64,000 nucleotides of DNA from JALYGY01 sp963800975 (GCA_963800975.1 CAWDDB010000014.1:496001-560000); one strand, 5' to 3'. Counted from the first letter of the stretch, positions 33,071-42,582 are shown. Made by a program: numbers and translations. Notes: generated by a model from the letters alone, not told the origin.

Positions 33071-34294
33071 TCACGATTCGCGCTCCTGGCCCGTCGCCGA
33101 CGCCTCGAGACGCTCCAGCGGGGTTGGTTCGCCGCGTGCCGTGCGGCGAGCGGCCGCCACGTGCTCGGAGAAGATCACCGCCGCCAGCACCACGAAAATG
33201 AGCCCGGAGAGCAAGAGCGCCGGCACGAAGACGCCGACGAAGCCCACGGCGACGCATCCGATCGCTCCGGCGAGGCGTTTCGTGCTGATGGATCCCGTCA
33301 TCCTGAGGCGGAAGAGGGCGTGCGCCAGCAGGTAGATCGCCGGTCCGGCCGCCACCGCCACGACCTCGTACGCCGGGAGCACCTCCGTCGGGTGGGCGAT
33401 CACGAGCTCGTCCCCGACCGCGGAGACGATCACCCCGGCGACCATCAGCACGTGCAGGTAGGTGTAGCCGTCCCTGGCAAGCTCCGTGCGGTTCTCGGAG
33501 TACTCGAGGCGGCGCTGGCCGATCCTGGCCACGTAGTTGAAGTACAGCCACCACATGGCCGCGGTAGTGAGGAACGCCGCGCAGAAGGCGATGATCCTGG
33601 CCGCGTCCAGCTCGAGGTCGGAGGTCGTCGCCCCCGTGATGACGATGGTCTCGCCGAGCGCGATGATAATAAAGAGCTGGAATCGCTCCGCGAAGTGCTC
33701 CGTCCCTACCTCCCAGGCGGTGGGCGGCATACGCGGCTTTCCGGGGATCCAGTACGTCACGAGCGGCGCGACGTAGTCGACCGCGAGGGCTACGAGCCAG
33801 ATCGCCACACGCGCCGGGCCATCGACCAGGGCTCCGGCGATCCACAGGACGCCCGAGGCCACGAACCAGAACAGTATGCGCTCGGCCCGGTCCCGTTCGA
33901 TGGTTCCGCGGTCCGCCGCGCCGTAGGCGAGGAAGGCGCTGCGGCCTACCTGGATCGCGACGTAGGCGCCCGCGAACAGCAAAGCCCTGTCTCCGAACGC
34001 CTGGGGTATGGCGACGGCCATGAGCAAGCTCGCGAGCATGAGCGAGATCAGGAGCAGCCTCACGGCGATGGCCTCGGTGTCGAGCTCGTTCGTGACCCAG
34101 GTGGTGTAGTTCCAGGACCACCACACCACGAGCAGAACCAGGAGAGATTGCCCGGCGCCGACCCACGTCAGGTGCTCGAGGAGCAGGTGCGAGACCTGGG
34201 TGATAGCGAAGACGAACACCAGGTCGTAGAAGAGCTCGAGGGTGGTCGCCCTCTGTCCCTCCCCGTCGACGCTCCTACGCCGCATGGTGCTCAT
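33071..34294 (-). CDS. Low temperature requirement protein A (LtrA) family membrane protein
   Basis: This 407-residue protein has about eleven or twelve hydrophobic helices. The family signature near the N-terminus is TTLELFYDLVFVFAITQVSH, followed later by HFAERFQLFIIIALGETIVI. LtrA was named for a Listeria cold-growth mutant; biochemical function is unknown. It lies downstream of the purine operon in the same direction, separated by about 130 nt, and may not be part of it. Confidence 0.9.
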   Translation of the reverse strand: MSTMRRRSVDGEGQRATTLELFYDLVFVFAITQVSHLLLEHLTWVGAGQSLLVLLVVWWSWNYTTWVTNELDTEAIAVRLLLISLMLASLLMAVAIPQAFGDRALLFAGAYVAIQVGRSAFLAYGAADRGTIERDRAERILFWFVASGVLWIAGALVDGPARVAIWLVALAVDYVAPLVTYWIPGKPRMPPTAWEVGTEHFAERFQLFIIIALGETIVITGATTSDLELDAARIIAFCAAFLTTAAMWWLYFNYVARIGQRRLEYSENRTELARDGYTYLHVLMVAGVIVSAVGDELVIAHPTEVLPAYEVVAVAAGPAIYLLAHALFRLRMTGSISTKRLAGAIGCVAVGFVGVFVPALLLSGLIFVVLAAVIFSEHVAAARRTARGEPTPLERLEASATGQERES

Positions 34295-34428
34295 GGGTGC
34301 AGTCTAACCTCCCCCAAACCCAGGCACATCCTCCGCGGAGCCGGTGTTCTCGGGCTACCTCACGTCCAACATCCCTCGGGCACCAGCTGATGGTCGACAT
34401 CCCCTCCCGCTTCCGTGCAGGCCAGCGC

Positions 34429-35007
34429 CTACCGCTCCGTCCTCGTAACCTCCGCTTCGTCAAAGTCCCCCGGTTCGACGAGGTCCAGCAGCCTCAGGTA
34501 GGCGATCTTTGAGATCTCGCCCAGCGCCGCCTCCACCTCTTCGGCAGGCGATCGCCGGAGCCGGGCCTCGGCTCCCGAGAGGATCGTCTCCTTTGTGTGC
34601 TCCCTGACGGCGAAGATCATCGGGAAGCCGAACTTCTCGCGGTAGGCCGAGTTCAGCCGACCGAAGCGTTCGTGTTCCCCGGGCGAAAGCCGGTCCAGGC
34701 CGGCGGAGGCCTGCTCCCCCTTCGACTCCGCAGTGAGCTCGTCCGCCACCGCGGCCTTGCCGGCCAGGTCAGGGTGAGCCCGAATCAGCTCGAGCTGCCG
34801 TTTTCGAGGCGCCTCGTGCATCGCCTTCTCGAACGCCGATTGCAGCCCCGCCAGGTCGGCGAAGGGGCGTTCGTGCCAGGCCGCCTGCGCGACCCAGGGT
34901 GAGCGCTCGTAGAGGGGGCCGAACCTGGAGACGAACTCGTCTTGCTCGAGCCCATTCACCTCGCTTATCGTGATCTTGCGGGGCACGTTCACCTCCGGGT
35001 CCGGCAT
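34429..35007 (-). CDS. uraD: OHCU decarboxylase
   Basis: A 192-residue enzyme that decarboxylates 2-oxo-4-hydroxy-4-carboxy-5-ureidoimidazoline to S-allantoin, the last step after uricase. The family motifs are VNGLEQDEFVSRFGPLYERS, WVAQAAW, IRAHPDLAGKAA (catalytic His), FGRLNSAYREKFGFPMIFAV and RLRRSPAEEVEAALGEI. It starts 4 nt after the permease stop, completing the operon. Uricase and HIU hydrolase are not in the window. Confidence 0.92.
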   Translation of the reverse strand: MPDPEVNVPRKITISEVNGLEQDEFVSRFGPLYERSPWVAQAAWHERPFADLAGLQSAFEKAMHEAPRKRQLELIRAHPDLAGKAAVADELTAESKGEQASAGLDRLSPGEHERFGRLNSAYREKFGFPMIFAVREHTKETILSGAEARLRRSPAEEVEAALGEISKIAYLRLLDLVEPGDFDEAEVTRTER

Positions 35008-35011
35008 CGCG

Positions 35012-36379
35012 TCAGACCACGTCCCTCGTCTCGCGGCCCTCGCGGGAAGCCCCGGCCGGGGCCGAGTTCCCCAGGACATTGAAGACGACGTTCAGGGCAA
35101 CCGCGGCTATGCTGCCAGCTGTGATGCCGCTGTTCAACACGGTCTGGACCCCGGGCGGGAAGGCGGCGTAGAAATCTGGCGAGGCCACCGGGATCAGGCC
35201 CAGCGCGAGGCTGACGGCCACAATGATAACGTTCGCGTTCCGCTCGAAGTCCACGGTCGAGAGGGTCCGGATCCCGGTCGCTGCCACCGTGCCGAAGAGC
35301 GCGAAACCCGCCCCGCCTAGCACGGGGAGAGGTATCGCGGCCACCACCGCGGCCAGCTTGGGGAAGAGACCGAGCAGGATCAGAAACCCTCCCGCCGCGG
35401 CGACAACCCAGCGGCTCTTGACGCCGGTGAGGCGCACGAGCCCGACGTTCTGGGCGTAGGCGGTGTAGGGAAAAGCGTTCAGCATCCCGCCGAGCGCCGT
35501 GGAGAGACCGTCCGCCCGCAGCCCCGCTGCCAGCGTGCCCTCGCGGACCGGCCTGTCCACGATCTCGCCGACCGCGACCGCGTTCCCCGTCGTCTCCACC
35601 ATGGTCACCAGCATGACCAGGATCATGGACACGATCGCCGCGAGCTCGAAGGTAGGCGCCCCGAAAAAGAACGGCGTGGTGATGCCGAAGGCGGCCGCCT
35701 CGCCGACCCCGCCGAAGTCCGTAACCCCGACCGACGTCGCGACGATGGTGCCGAGGATCAGGCCGAGCAGGATCGCGATCCTGCTCATGAACCCGCGAGC
35801 AAAGCGGTAGATGGCCAGGATGATGAGCAGCACCGCAAAGGCTAGCGCGATGTTGGCCGGGCTGCCGAAGCCCTCGGCGCTCGGGTCGCCGCCGCTCGCC
35901 CAGTCGACCGCCACGGGCAGCAGGGAGACCCCGATGACGGTGATGATGGATCCGGTAACCACCGGCGGAAAGAAGCGCAGGAGGCGCGAGAAGTACGGGC
36001 TCAGCAAGAACGTGACCAGCCCGGCCACGATCACGGAACCGTAGATCGCTGTGAGCCCGCCGGACTGCCCTATAAGGACCATCGGCGTGACCGCCGCGAA
36101 GGTGACACCCTGGATGATTGGGAGCCTGAACCCGACCTTCCAGAATCCCACCGTCTGGACGAGCGTCGCCACCCCGCAGGTGAACAGGTCGGCGTTTATG
36201 AGGTAGACGAGATCCTCCTCGGGGAGCCCGATGGCGTTCGCGAGGATGAGCGGCACCGCGACTGCCCCCGCGTACATCGCGAGCACGTGCTGGAAGCCGA
36301 AAACCGCCAGCCTCCCCGCGGGCAACACCTCGTCGACCGGGTGGACGCGGCCCTGATCCCCTGCTGTGGTCTCGGACAT
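35012..36379 (-). CDS. NCS2-family purine (xanthine/urate) permease
   Basis: This 455-residue transporter has about 14 membrane segments typical of NCS2. Signature blocks: LPIIQGVTFAAVTPMVLIGQ, the motif AYAQNVGLVRLTGVKSRWV, and a Glu-containing helix in VTMVETTGNAVAVGEI. Substrate class (purine rather than uracil) is inferred from the QNxGxxxxTxVxSR motif and the operon, which encodes adenine-to-allantoin steps. Energy is probably the proton gradient. Confidence 0.92.
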   Translation of the reverse strand: MSETTAGDQGRVHPVDEVLPAGRLAVFGFQHVLAMYAGAVAVPLILANAIGLPEEDLVYLINADLFTCGVATLVQTVGFWKVGFRLPIIQGVTFAAVTPMVLIGQSGGLTAIYGSVIVAGLVTFLLSPYFSRLLRFFPPVVTGSIITVIGVSLLPVAVDWASGGDPSAEGFGSPANIALAFAVLLIILAIYRFARGFMSRIAILLGLILGTIVATSVGVTDFGGVGEAAAFGITTPFFFGAPTFELAAIVSMILVMLVTMVETTGNAVAVGEIVDRPVREGTLAAGLRADGLSTALGGMLNAFPYTAYAQNVGLVRLTGVKSRWVVAAAGGFLILLGLFPKLAAVVAAIPLPVLGGAGFALFGTVAATGIRTLSTVDFERNANVIIVAVSLALGLIPVASPDFYAAFPPGVQTVLNSGITAGSIAAVALNVVFNVLGNSAPAGASREGRETRDVV

Positions 36380-36399
36380 ACCCCGACCCCCTCCGAACC

Positions 36400-36684
36400 C
36401 TAGCCTCCCCCGAACCGCCCGGCTTCCCCCTCCGCCTCCACCCGAACCTCGACGGCTTGGGCTCCGGCGTCGAGCGCCGCCTGCACGACCTTCATGGTCG
36501 CCTCCAGCACTTCGTCACGTCCGCCGGTGAGGGCCGTGACCTCGGGCCCGGCCTCGCGCCCCAGACCGGAGTCGCTGGCGGCCTTTGTCGCTGCCTCGAC
36601 CTGCGCCCGCGGCGGACTCTCGGCCTCCTGGGAGGTAACCACGGTAACCTCGGCGGTGAGCTCCGACCTCTCGTAGCCCGGCAT
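36400..36684 (-). CDS. Thiamine-binding-like (YqgV/MTH1187, DUF77) small protein
   Basis: A 94-residue protein with a beta-alpha-beta-beta pattern. TAEVTVVTSQEAESPP then EAATKAASDSGLGREAGPEV, LTGGRDEVLEATMKVVQAAL and AVEVRVEAE follow the layout of thiamine-binding PF01910 proteins (SGLxYxxGPxxTxxEGxxDEV). The family residues for thiamine are not well conserved here, so the ligand may differ. Its ATG overlaps the xanthine dehydrogenase stop (TGATG), so it is translated with that enzyme. A role in the operon is unknown. Confidence 0.6.
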   Translation of the reverse strand: MPGYERSELTAEVTVVTSQEAESPPRAQVEAATKAASDSGLGREAGPEVTALTGGRDEVLEATMKVVQAALDAGAQAVEVRVEAEGEAGRFGGG

Positions 36685-39029
36685 CAGTGGTCTCCCTTCC
36701 CCGCAAGCCCCACGATATGCTCGGGTTTCACGGGCACGCGCGGGAGCTCCCTGCCCGTGGCGTCACGCAGGGCCGCCACGATCGCGGGGGTGGAGGCTAT
36801 CGTCGGGGGTTCGCCCACGCCCTTCAGGCCGTACGGGGCCTCGGGGTCGGCCAGCTCGAGGATCTCTACCCTTACGGGCGGCATATCTAGGATGGTCGGT
36901 ATCAGGTAGTCGGTGAAGGAGGCGTTCTGGATCTTGCCCTCCTCTATCTGGATCTCCTCGAGTAGGGCGAGGCCGAGACCCTGCGCGATGCCGCCCTCGA
37001 TCTGGCCCTCCAGCGCCTGGGGGTTCATGGCCTTACCCACGTCCTGCGCCGTCGCAACCTCCACGACCCGGACCAGGCCGAGCTCGGTATCGACTTCGAC
37101 CACAGCCCTGTGCGCTGCGAACGCGAACTGCAGGTGGACGTTGCCCTGGCCCCTCTCGTCCAGCGGCTCGGTCGCTTTGTGGTGAAACTCTACCGTCTCC
37201 TCGATCTCCTCCCCCTCCAGCAACTCCGCGAGGGAGAGCACAACCTCGCCCCCCGAGACTATCCCGTTGTCCTCGAGGGCGAGGTCTCCCCCCTCCCCCA
37301 GCTCCTCGCGCGCCCGCTCGAAGACGCGCTCGCGCACGCGCTCGCAGGCCTGCTTGACGGCCGCGCCGGTAACGTAAGTCTGGCGCGAGGCGGAGGTCGA
37401 ACCGGCCGAGCCCACCCGCGTATCCGCCTGCAGAACCGAGACCCTCTCTACCCCGAGCTCGGTGCGCGCGATCTGGGCCTCTACCGTGATGAGACCCTGG
37501 CCGACCTCGGCAGCCGCCGTGTGGACCGTCGCCAGCGGCTCGCCGCCCTCGACGGAGAGGGTGACGCGGGCCGTCGAGTAGTCGTCGAACCCGGCCGAGA
37601 AGCCGATGTTCTTGTAGCCGACCGCGTAGCCGACGCCGCGCCTGATGCCCTCGCCGTGCGTGACGTTGGAGACGCCGCCGGGCAGACGCCGCAGGTCACG
37701 GCCCTCAACCTCTTCCTCCTCGGGCATGGGCATGTCCCCGACGCGCTCCAGGATCTCGCGGACCGGGGCGGGGGGCGGCACTTCCTGTCCGAACGGGAAC
37801 CTTATCCCCGGCCGCATGGCGTTTTTCACGCGCAGCTCCAGGGGGTCCATCCCGAGCTGCGCGGCCAGCCTGTCCATCTGGGCCTCGTGGGCGAAGCAGA
37901 TCTGGACCGCGCCGAAGCCGCGCATCGCGCCGCACGGCGGGTTGTTGGTGTAGAGCATGTGGCTCTCGATCTCCGCGTTGGGGACGTCGTAGGGCCCGCA
38001 GGCGAAGGTCGCGGCGTTGGTGCAGACGGCGTTGGAGCTCGAGGCGTAGGCGCCGCCGTCGAAGACGATCCGGGCCCTGACGTAGAGGAGCTTCCCGTCT
38101 CGGGTGGCGCCGTGCTCGTAGCGCAACCTGCAGGGGTGCCTGTGGACGTGCCCGTAGAACGACTCCTCGCGGTTGTAGACCATCTTGACGGGGCGTTCGG
38201 TCTCGAGGGCCAGCATACAGGCGTGGATCTGCATCGAGAGGTCCTCCCGCCCGCCGAAGGCGCCGCCCACCCCCGAGAGCGTGAGCCGCACCTGCTCCGC
38301 ATCCAGGTCCAGGCTTTCGGCCACCTGGCCCTGGTCTATGTGCAGCCACTGGGTCGAGATGTAGAGGTCCACGCCGCCCAACCCGTCCGGCACGGCGAGG
38401 CCCGACTCGGGACCGAGGAACGCCTGGTCCTGCATCCCGACCTCGTACTCCCCGCTCACGACGACGTCGGCCGAAGCCTCGGCCCCCGCGACGTCGCCGT
38501 GGTGGATGTCTATACGCTTGAGGACGTTCCCCGAGAGGTGGAGTTGCGGGGCATCATCCTTCATCGCCTCCTCGGGATCGACCAGCGGATCCAGCACCTC
38601 GTACTCGACCGAGATCTTCTCGAGCGCCCGTCTCGCCGTCTCGGGATGGTCGGCGGCGACCACCGCCACGGGCTCGCCTTCGTAGCGGATCTTCTCCCAC
38701 GCCAGCACTGGCTGGTCGGGGACCTCCATCCCGTACACCTTGCGGCCGGGGACGTCCTCGTGCGTCAGGACGGCGCGTACGCCAGGCATCTCCTCGGCCT
38801 CCGACGTATCCACAGACCGAATGTTCGCGTGCGGGTGCGGGCTCCTGAGCGTCGACCCCCACAACATGCCGTCCATCCAGAGATCGGACGAGTACTCGAA
38901 CTCGCCCTTGACCTTGGGAACGCCGTCGGCCCGCTCCGTGTGCTCGCCCACCCTGCCTGGCTTCGTAACCGGCGGGCGCTCGCGCGTCGGCGTCGCCGGA
39001 GCAGCCGGCATCGTCTGCCGGACGGTCAT
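36684..39029 (-). CDS. Xanthine dehydrogenase, molybdopterin-binding subunit
   Basis: A 781-residue large subunit of a molybdenum hydroxylase. The N-terminal aldehyde oxidase a/b hammerhead domain (SLWxGxLRSPHPHANIRSVD type) is followed by the Mo-cofactor domain with LSGVGGAFGGREDLSMQ, CGAMRGFGAVQICFAHE and AAAEVGQGLITVEAQIAR. The catalytic Glu lies in YGLKGVGEPPTIAS. It would oxidise hypoxanthine and xanthine to urate with the FAD and 2Fe-2S subunits upstream. Operon position after the 2Fe-2S gene (40 nt gap) supports this. Confidence 0.93.
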   Translation of the reverse strand: MTVRQTMPAAPATPTRERPPVTKPGRVGEHTERADGVPKVKGEFEYSSDLWMDGMLWGSTLRSPHPHANIRSVDTSEAEEMPGVRAVLTHEDVPGRKVYGMEVPDQPVLAWEKIRYEGEPVAVVAADHPETARRALEKISVEYEVLDPLVDPEEAMKDDAPQLHLSGNVLKRIDIHHGDVAGAEASADVVVSGEYEVGMQDQAFLGPESGLAVPDGLGGVDLYISTQWLHIDQGQVAESLDLDAEQVRLTLSGVGGAFGGREDLSMQIHACMLALETERPVKMVYNREESFYGHVHRHPCRLRYEHGATRDGKLLYVRARIVFDGGAYASSSNAVCTNAATFACGPYDVPNAEIESHMLYTNNPPCGAMRGFGAVQICFAHEAQMDRLAAQLGMDPLELRVKNAMRPGIRFPFGQEVPPPAPVREILERVGDMPMPEEEEVEGRDLRRLPGGVSNVTHGEGIRRGVGYAVGYKNIGFSAGFDDYSTARVTLSVEGGEPLATVHTAAAEVGQGLITVEAQIARTELGVERVSVLQADTRVGSAGSTSASRQTYVTGAAVKQACERVRERVFERAREELGEGGDLALEDNGIVSGGEVVLSLAELLEGEEIEETVEFHHKATEPLDERGQGNVHLQFAFAAHRAVVEVDTELGLVRVVEVATAQDVGKAMNPQALEGQIEGGIAQGLGLALLEEIQIEEGKIQNASFTDYLIPTILDMPPVRVEILELADPEAPYGLKGVGEPPTIASTPAIVAALRDATGRELPRVPVKPEHIVGLAGKGDH

Positions 39030-39069
39030 GGGTGGACCTTCTGGGGATCGGGGCGTCGGGATTCGCGCA

Positions 39070-39540
39070 TCAGGTCCGGCTCATCCTCTCTGCGGCCAGG
39101 CGCACGGCGTCCAGGATCTTCTCGTAGCCGGTGCAGCGGCAGAGGTTGCCTGCCAGGGCTTCCCGGATCTCGGCGTCGGCCGGGCTCGGGTTCCTGTGCA
39201 GCAGATCGTGGGTCGCGACGATCAGACCCGGCGTGCAGAAGCCGCACTGCACGCCCCCCGCCTCGACGAAGGCCGCCTGCACGGGATGCAATTCCTCGCC
39301 TTCCGCTATCCCCTCGACCGTCACGACCTCGCGGTGCGCGGCCTGCCCGGCGAGGACCAGGCAGGAGCAGACGAGCACGCCGTCCAGGTACACGGAGCAC
39401 GACCCGCACTCTCCCTGCTCGCAGGCGTTCTTGGAGCCGGGGTACCCGAGCCGCTCGCGCAGCACGTAGAGCAGGCTCTCGCCCTCCCAGACGCCGTCCG
39501 CCTCCCTCGCCTCGCCGTTGACGGATAGCTGGAGCCGCAC
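39070..39540 (-). CDS. Xanthine dehydrogenase, 2Fe-2S subunit
   Basis: A 156-residue electron transfer subunit. The plant-type ferredoxin cluster ligands are in KNACEQGECGSCSVYLDG and a later Cys; the second [2Fe-2S] cluster is in VQCGFCTPGLIVATHDLL and NLCRCTGYEKILDAV. GTG start overlaps the FAD-subunit stop (TAGTG). Electrons pass from the Mo site through these clusters to FAD. Confidence 0.93.
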   Translation of the reverse strand: MRLQLSVNGEAREADGVWEGESLLYVLRERLGYPGSKNACEQGECGSCSVYLDGVLVCSCLVLAGQAAHREVVTVEGIAEGEELHPVQAAFVEAGGVQCGFCTPGLIVATHDLLHRNPSPADAEIREALAGNLCRCTGYEKILDAVRLAAERMSRT

Positions 39541-40397
39541 TACCCACGCCCCCTGAACTCGTCCCAGGCCCACCCGAGCGTGCGGCGCGCGAGCACGCCC
39601 ACCGCGTGGGTCCTGTAGCCGGCGGTCGCGCGGACGTCGCTGATAGGACGGGCGGCCTCCGCGACCAGCTCGCCGAAGCGCGCGAGCGCGGATTCGGGGA
39701 TATCATCCCCGGTCTCCCACTCGAGCACCCCCTCGATAAACTCCTCGGCCTCGTGGGCTCGCACCGGCGTCGGGGCCGCCGAGCCCAGGCAGGCCCCGAC
39801 CTTCCCCCGTTCCGGGTGAAGGGCCAGGCCGAAGGCGCACACGGCGATCACCATCGCGTTGCGGGTCCCGATCTTGGAGTACTGCTGGGGACCTTCGGCC
39901 TTCGGGATGGTGAAGGCCGCGATCAGCTCGTCCGGGCGCAACGCGTTCTTCTTGGGGCCCGTTACGAACTCGGCGACCGGCAGGGTACGTGTCCCACCTA
40001 CGGAGGCGACCTCGACCTCGGCGTCCGAGACGTACAGCGGGGGAAGGGCGTCGCCTGCCGGCGAGGCGGTGCCGAGGTTGCCTCCGACCGTGCCACGGTT
40101 CCGGATCTGGGGTGATCCCACCGTTCGCGAGGCCATCGCGAGCCCAGGTAACTCGTCCGCGAGCTCGGAGATCACCCTGGAGTAGGTGACACCGGCGCCG
40201 ACGCGCAGGCGCCCGTCTTCCTCCGTCCACTCGCGCAACTCGGGCACGCGCGTTAGGTCCACAACCGCGCCGGGCCGCTCCCGGTCGAAGTTCAGGTCGA
40301 CCATGACGTCGGTGCCGCCGAAGATGGGCCTGGCATCGGGATGCGCCGCCTTCACCTCCAACGCTTCGCGCAAGTCGTCAGGTCCAAAGAACTCCAC
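39540..40397 (-). CDS. Xanthine dehydrogenase, FAD-binding subunit
   Basis: A 285-residue CO-dehydrogenase-flavoprotein-like subunit. FAD-binding motifs: PIFGGTDVMVDLNFDRERPG, then VGSPQIRNRGTVGGNLGTAS, and ELIAAFTIPKAEGPQQYSKI. The C-terminal domain carries YRTHAVGVLARRTLGWAWDE. It would pass electrons to NAD. Its start lies 3 nt after the adenine deaminase stop. Confidence 0.92.
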   Translation of the reverse strand: MEFFGPDDLREALEVKAAHPDARPIFGGTDVMVDLNFDRERPGAVVDLTRVPELREWTEEDGRLRVGAGVTYSRVISELADELPGLAMASRTVGSPQIRNRGTVGGNLGTASPAGDALPPLYVSDAEVEVASVGGTRTLPVAEFVTGPKKNALRPDELIAAFTIPKAEGPQQYSKIGTRNAMVIAVCAFGLALHPERGKVGACLGSAAPTPVRAHEAEEFIEGVLEWETGDDIPESALARFGELVAEAARPISDVRATAGYRTHAVGVLARRTLGWAWDEFRGRG

Positions 40398-40400
40398 CGG

Positions 40401-42230
40401 TCAGCTACCCCGGTCCGGTTGCTCGAAGAGATCGACGAACTCGAAGCCTTTGTCGCCCACCCCGACGAGCCCCTTGTCCGAGATGTGCAGCTGCGGCAAC
40501 ACGATGAGGGCTAGAAATGAAAGAGTCGTAAACGCGTTGTCGAGGCGGCAGCCTGCCTTTACGAGTGCTGCGCCGATCATCTCGGAGCCCTCCGCCACCT
40601 CTTCGAAAGGGTCGGCGGCCATCAGCCCGGCGATGGGCAGGGGGAGCAGCGCGAGTTCCCCTTCGGTGGCCACCGAGACGCCGCCCCCCTCGTCGGCGAC
40701 GGCCCGCGCGGCCCGCGCCATCATCTCCTCCGAGTTGCCCACTACCACCAGGTTGTGGCAGTCGTGCGCCACGGTGGTAGCCAGGGCCGCGGGCCGCTCG
40801 AAGCCGAGGCCGGCTACGAAGCCCGTTCGCTTCTCCCCCGTCTTGCCGTGTCGCTCGAGGACACAGATCCTGGCCACGTCCAGGTCCGGGTCGAGGCGAA
40901 CCAGGCCGTCCTGGACCGGGAGCTCAGCCCACTCCTCCCTGGTCTCTATTTCGTTCTCCACAACCCGGATGGTACTTGCCCTCACGGTGCCGTTCTCGGA
41001 CGGGGCACGTACGTCGAAGGTTTGCTCGGAGATGGCATGTTCCAGCTTCACGGTGTTCAGGGCATAGTCCGGGTAATCGAAGGCGGGAAGATCGACCGTC
41101 ATGCGACCGTCCTGCGCGACGACCTGGCCGGCCGCGATGGTGAGCGAGACGTCGACGTCCGCCAGGTTGCCGTCGAGAAGAATGATATCGGCCCAGCGCC
41201 CTGGGGTAACGCTGCCGACGTCGCGCCAGACGCCGAACCTCTCGGCCGGGTTGAGGGTGGCCATCTGGAAGGCGGTAACGGGCCTGACGCCCAGACGGAT
41301 GGCGTGGCGCACGACGAAGTTTATGTGTCCCTCGTCGACCAGGGACTCCGGGCTCCGGTCGTCCGTGACGAGCACGATGTGCCTGGGGTCGAGGCCCATC
41401 TCCGTGTGGGCTTTTATGGTCGCCTCCACGTCGTGGAAGGCGGAGCCGCGCCGCAGCTTGGCGTACATGCCGTGCCTGAGGCGCCACACCGTATCCTGAG
41501 GGGTCGTGCCCTCGTGGCAGCCGGTGATGCCGCTCGCGGCGTAGGCGGCCAGGCGCCAGTCGTCCGGCGGCCAGGCGAAGTGCCCATCGGCGACCTTGCC
41601 GGCGCGCAGGGCGGCGGAGATCTCGCCGTGCATCTTCTCGTCCCCGAAGACCACCCCGGGGAAGTTCATCACCTCACCGAGCGAGATTACGTCCTCCCCC
41701 CACGAGAGGGCCTCGGCGACCTCATCGGGACCGATGACCGCCCCCGGCGTCTCGAGCTCCGTCGAGGTCGATGGTACGCAGGATGCGACCTGCATGTAGG
41801 CGGCGAGCGGCGTGGTGCGCGCCTCCTCCACCATCAGCCTGAGGCCCCGCAGGCCGAGCACGTTGGTGATCTCGTGGGCGTCGAAGAAACCACCCGTGGT
41901 CCCGAGGGGCAGCACGGCCCTCGCGAACTGGGTAACGGTGAGCAGGCAACTCTCGATGTGGCAGTGCCCGTCCAGGAAGCCCGGCGCGATGTAGCGGCCC
42001 TCGGCCTCGACGACCCGGGTCTCCTCCCCGATCGTGTGCCCTGCGTCGTGGCCCACGTAGGCTATGCGCGAACCCCGCACGGCGACGCTGATGTTCGGGA
42101 CGATCTCGCCCGTCGGGACGCTAACGAGGGTCCCGCCGCGCACCACCAGCGTGGCGGGGAGGTCACCCCTGGCGGTGGCAGCCAGCTCCCGGGTCATCTC
42201 GTGCAGAGGCGACCTCTCGAAGTCCGACAT
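40401..42230 (-). CDS. ade: Adenine deaminase
   Basis: A 609-residue amidohydrolase that converts adenine to hypoxanthine and ammonia, the first step of the operon. Metal site residues: GFLDGHCHIESCLLT (HxH) and FFDAHEITNVLG. Later blocks are KVADGHFAWPP, GCHEGTTPQ, LVTDDRSPESLVDEGHINFV and the C-terminal AHDCHNLVVVGNSEEMM. The ATG at 42230 is preferred over one six codons upstream. First gene of the purine operon, with a structured leader. Confidence 0.93.
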   Translation of the reverse strand: MSDFERSPLHEMTRELAATARGDLPATLVVRGGTLVSVPTGEIVPNISVAVRGSRIAYVGHDAGHTIGEETRVVEAEGRYIAPGFLDGHCHIESCLLTVTQFARAVLPLGTTGGFFDAHEITNVLGLRGLRLMVEEARTTPLAAYMQVASCVPSTSTELETPGAVIGPDEVAEALSWGEDVISLGEVMNFPGVVFGDEKMHGEISAALRAGKVADGHFAWPPDDWRLAAYAASGITGCHEGTTPQDTVWRLRHGMYAKLRRGSAFHDVEATIKAHTEMGLDPRHIVLVTDDRSPESLVDEGHINFVVRHAIRLGVRPVTAFQMATLNPAERFGVWRDVGSVTPGRWADIILLDGNLADVDVSLTIAAGQVVAQDGRMTVDLPAFDYPDYALNTVKLEHAISEQTFDVRAPSENGTVRASTIRVVENEIETREEWAELPVQDGLVRLDPDLDVARICVLERHGKTGEKRTGFVAGLGFERPAALATTVAHDCHNLVVVGNSEEMMARAARAVADEGGGVSVATEGELALLPLPIAGLMAADPFEEVAEGSEMIGAALVKAGCRLDNAFTTLSFLALIVLPQLHISDKGLVGVGDKGFEFVDLFEQPDRGS

Positions 42231-42248
42231 CCTGCTCCCTTCTCGCAC

Positions 42249-42313
42249 GGCTCCCTATCCGGGCCAGCGGGAGCCTGCGAAACAAGGCATCCTGGCGACC
42301 GGCGCGACGCCAG
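42249..42313 (-). promoter_or_regulatory. Structured 5' leader of the purine catabolism operon
   Basis: Two strong hairpins precede ade: CTGGCG/CGCCAG (42292-42313) and GGCTCCC/GGGAGCC (42249-42275), the second ending 18 nt before the start codon. Possible attenuator or riboswitch; no known riboswitch consensus was recognised. Confidence 0.4.
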
Positions 42314-42372
42314 AGCCGCCCACCATCGGAGTGTAAGTCGCCGCGATAATTTGTGTCAAGACGGCCCCGGGG

Positions 42373-42582
42373 TCAGACGCCCAACTCGACCACCTTGCGC
42401 GCGATGTCGGTAAATTCCATCCCCTGCGCGGTGTTCGAAGGGAGCGTGATCGTCGCGCCGTCGTCGAAGACGAGCTGGACGACCTCTTCGCCCTGCGGCT
42501 CCCGCTTCAGGTAGCTGCGCACCGCCGCGATGCCCCCGGCCACGGCCCCGATCAGGAGCACCCCCTTGAGCAGCTTCCTCAT
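42373..42582 (-). CDS. Small membrane-anchored protein coupled to a roadblock protein
   Basis: This 69-residue protein has one N-terminal membrane helix (KGVLLIGAVAGGIAAVRSYL) and a short strand-rich tail (VVQLVFDDGATITLPSNTAQ). Its ATG overlaps the roadblock stop (ATGA), so it is co-translated. No family is recognised; it may anchor or regulate the roadblock protein. Confidence 0.6.
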   Translation of the reverse strand: MRKLLKGVLLIGAVAGGIAAVRSYLKREPQGEEVVQLVFDDGATITLPSNTAQGMEFTDIARKVVELGV

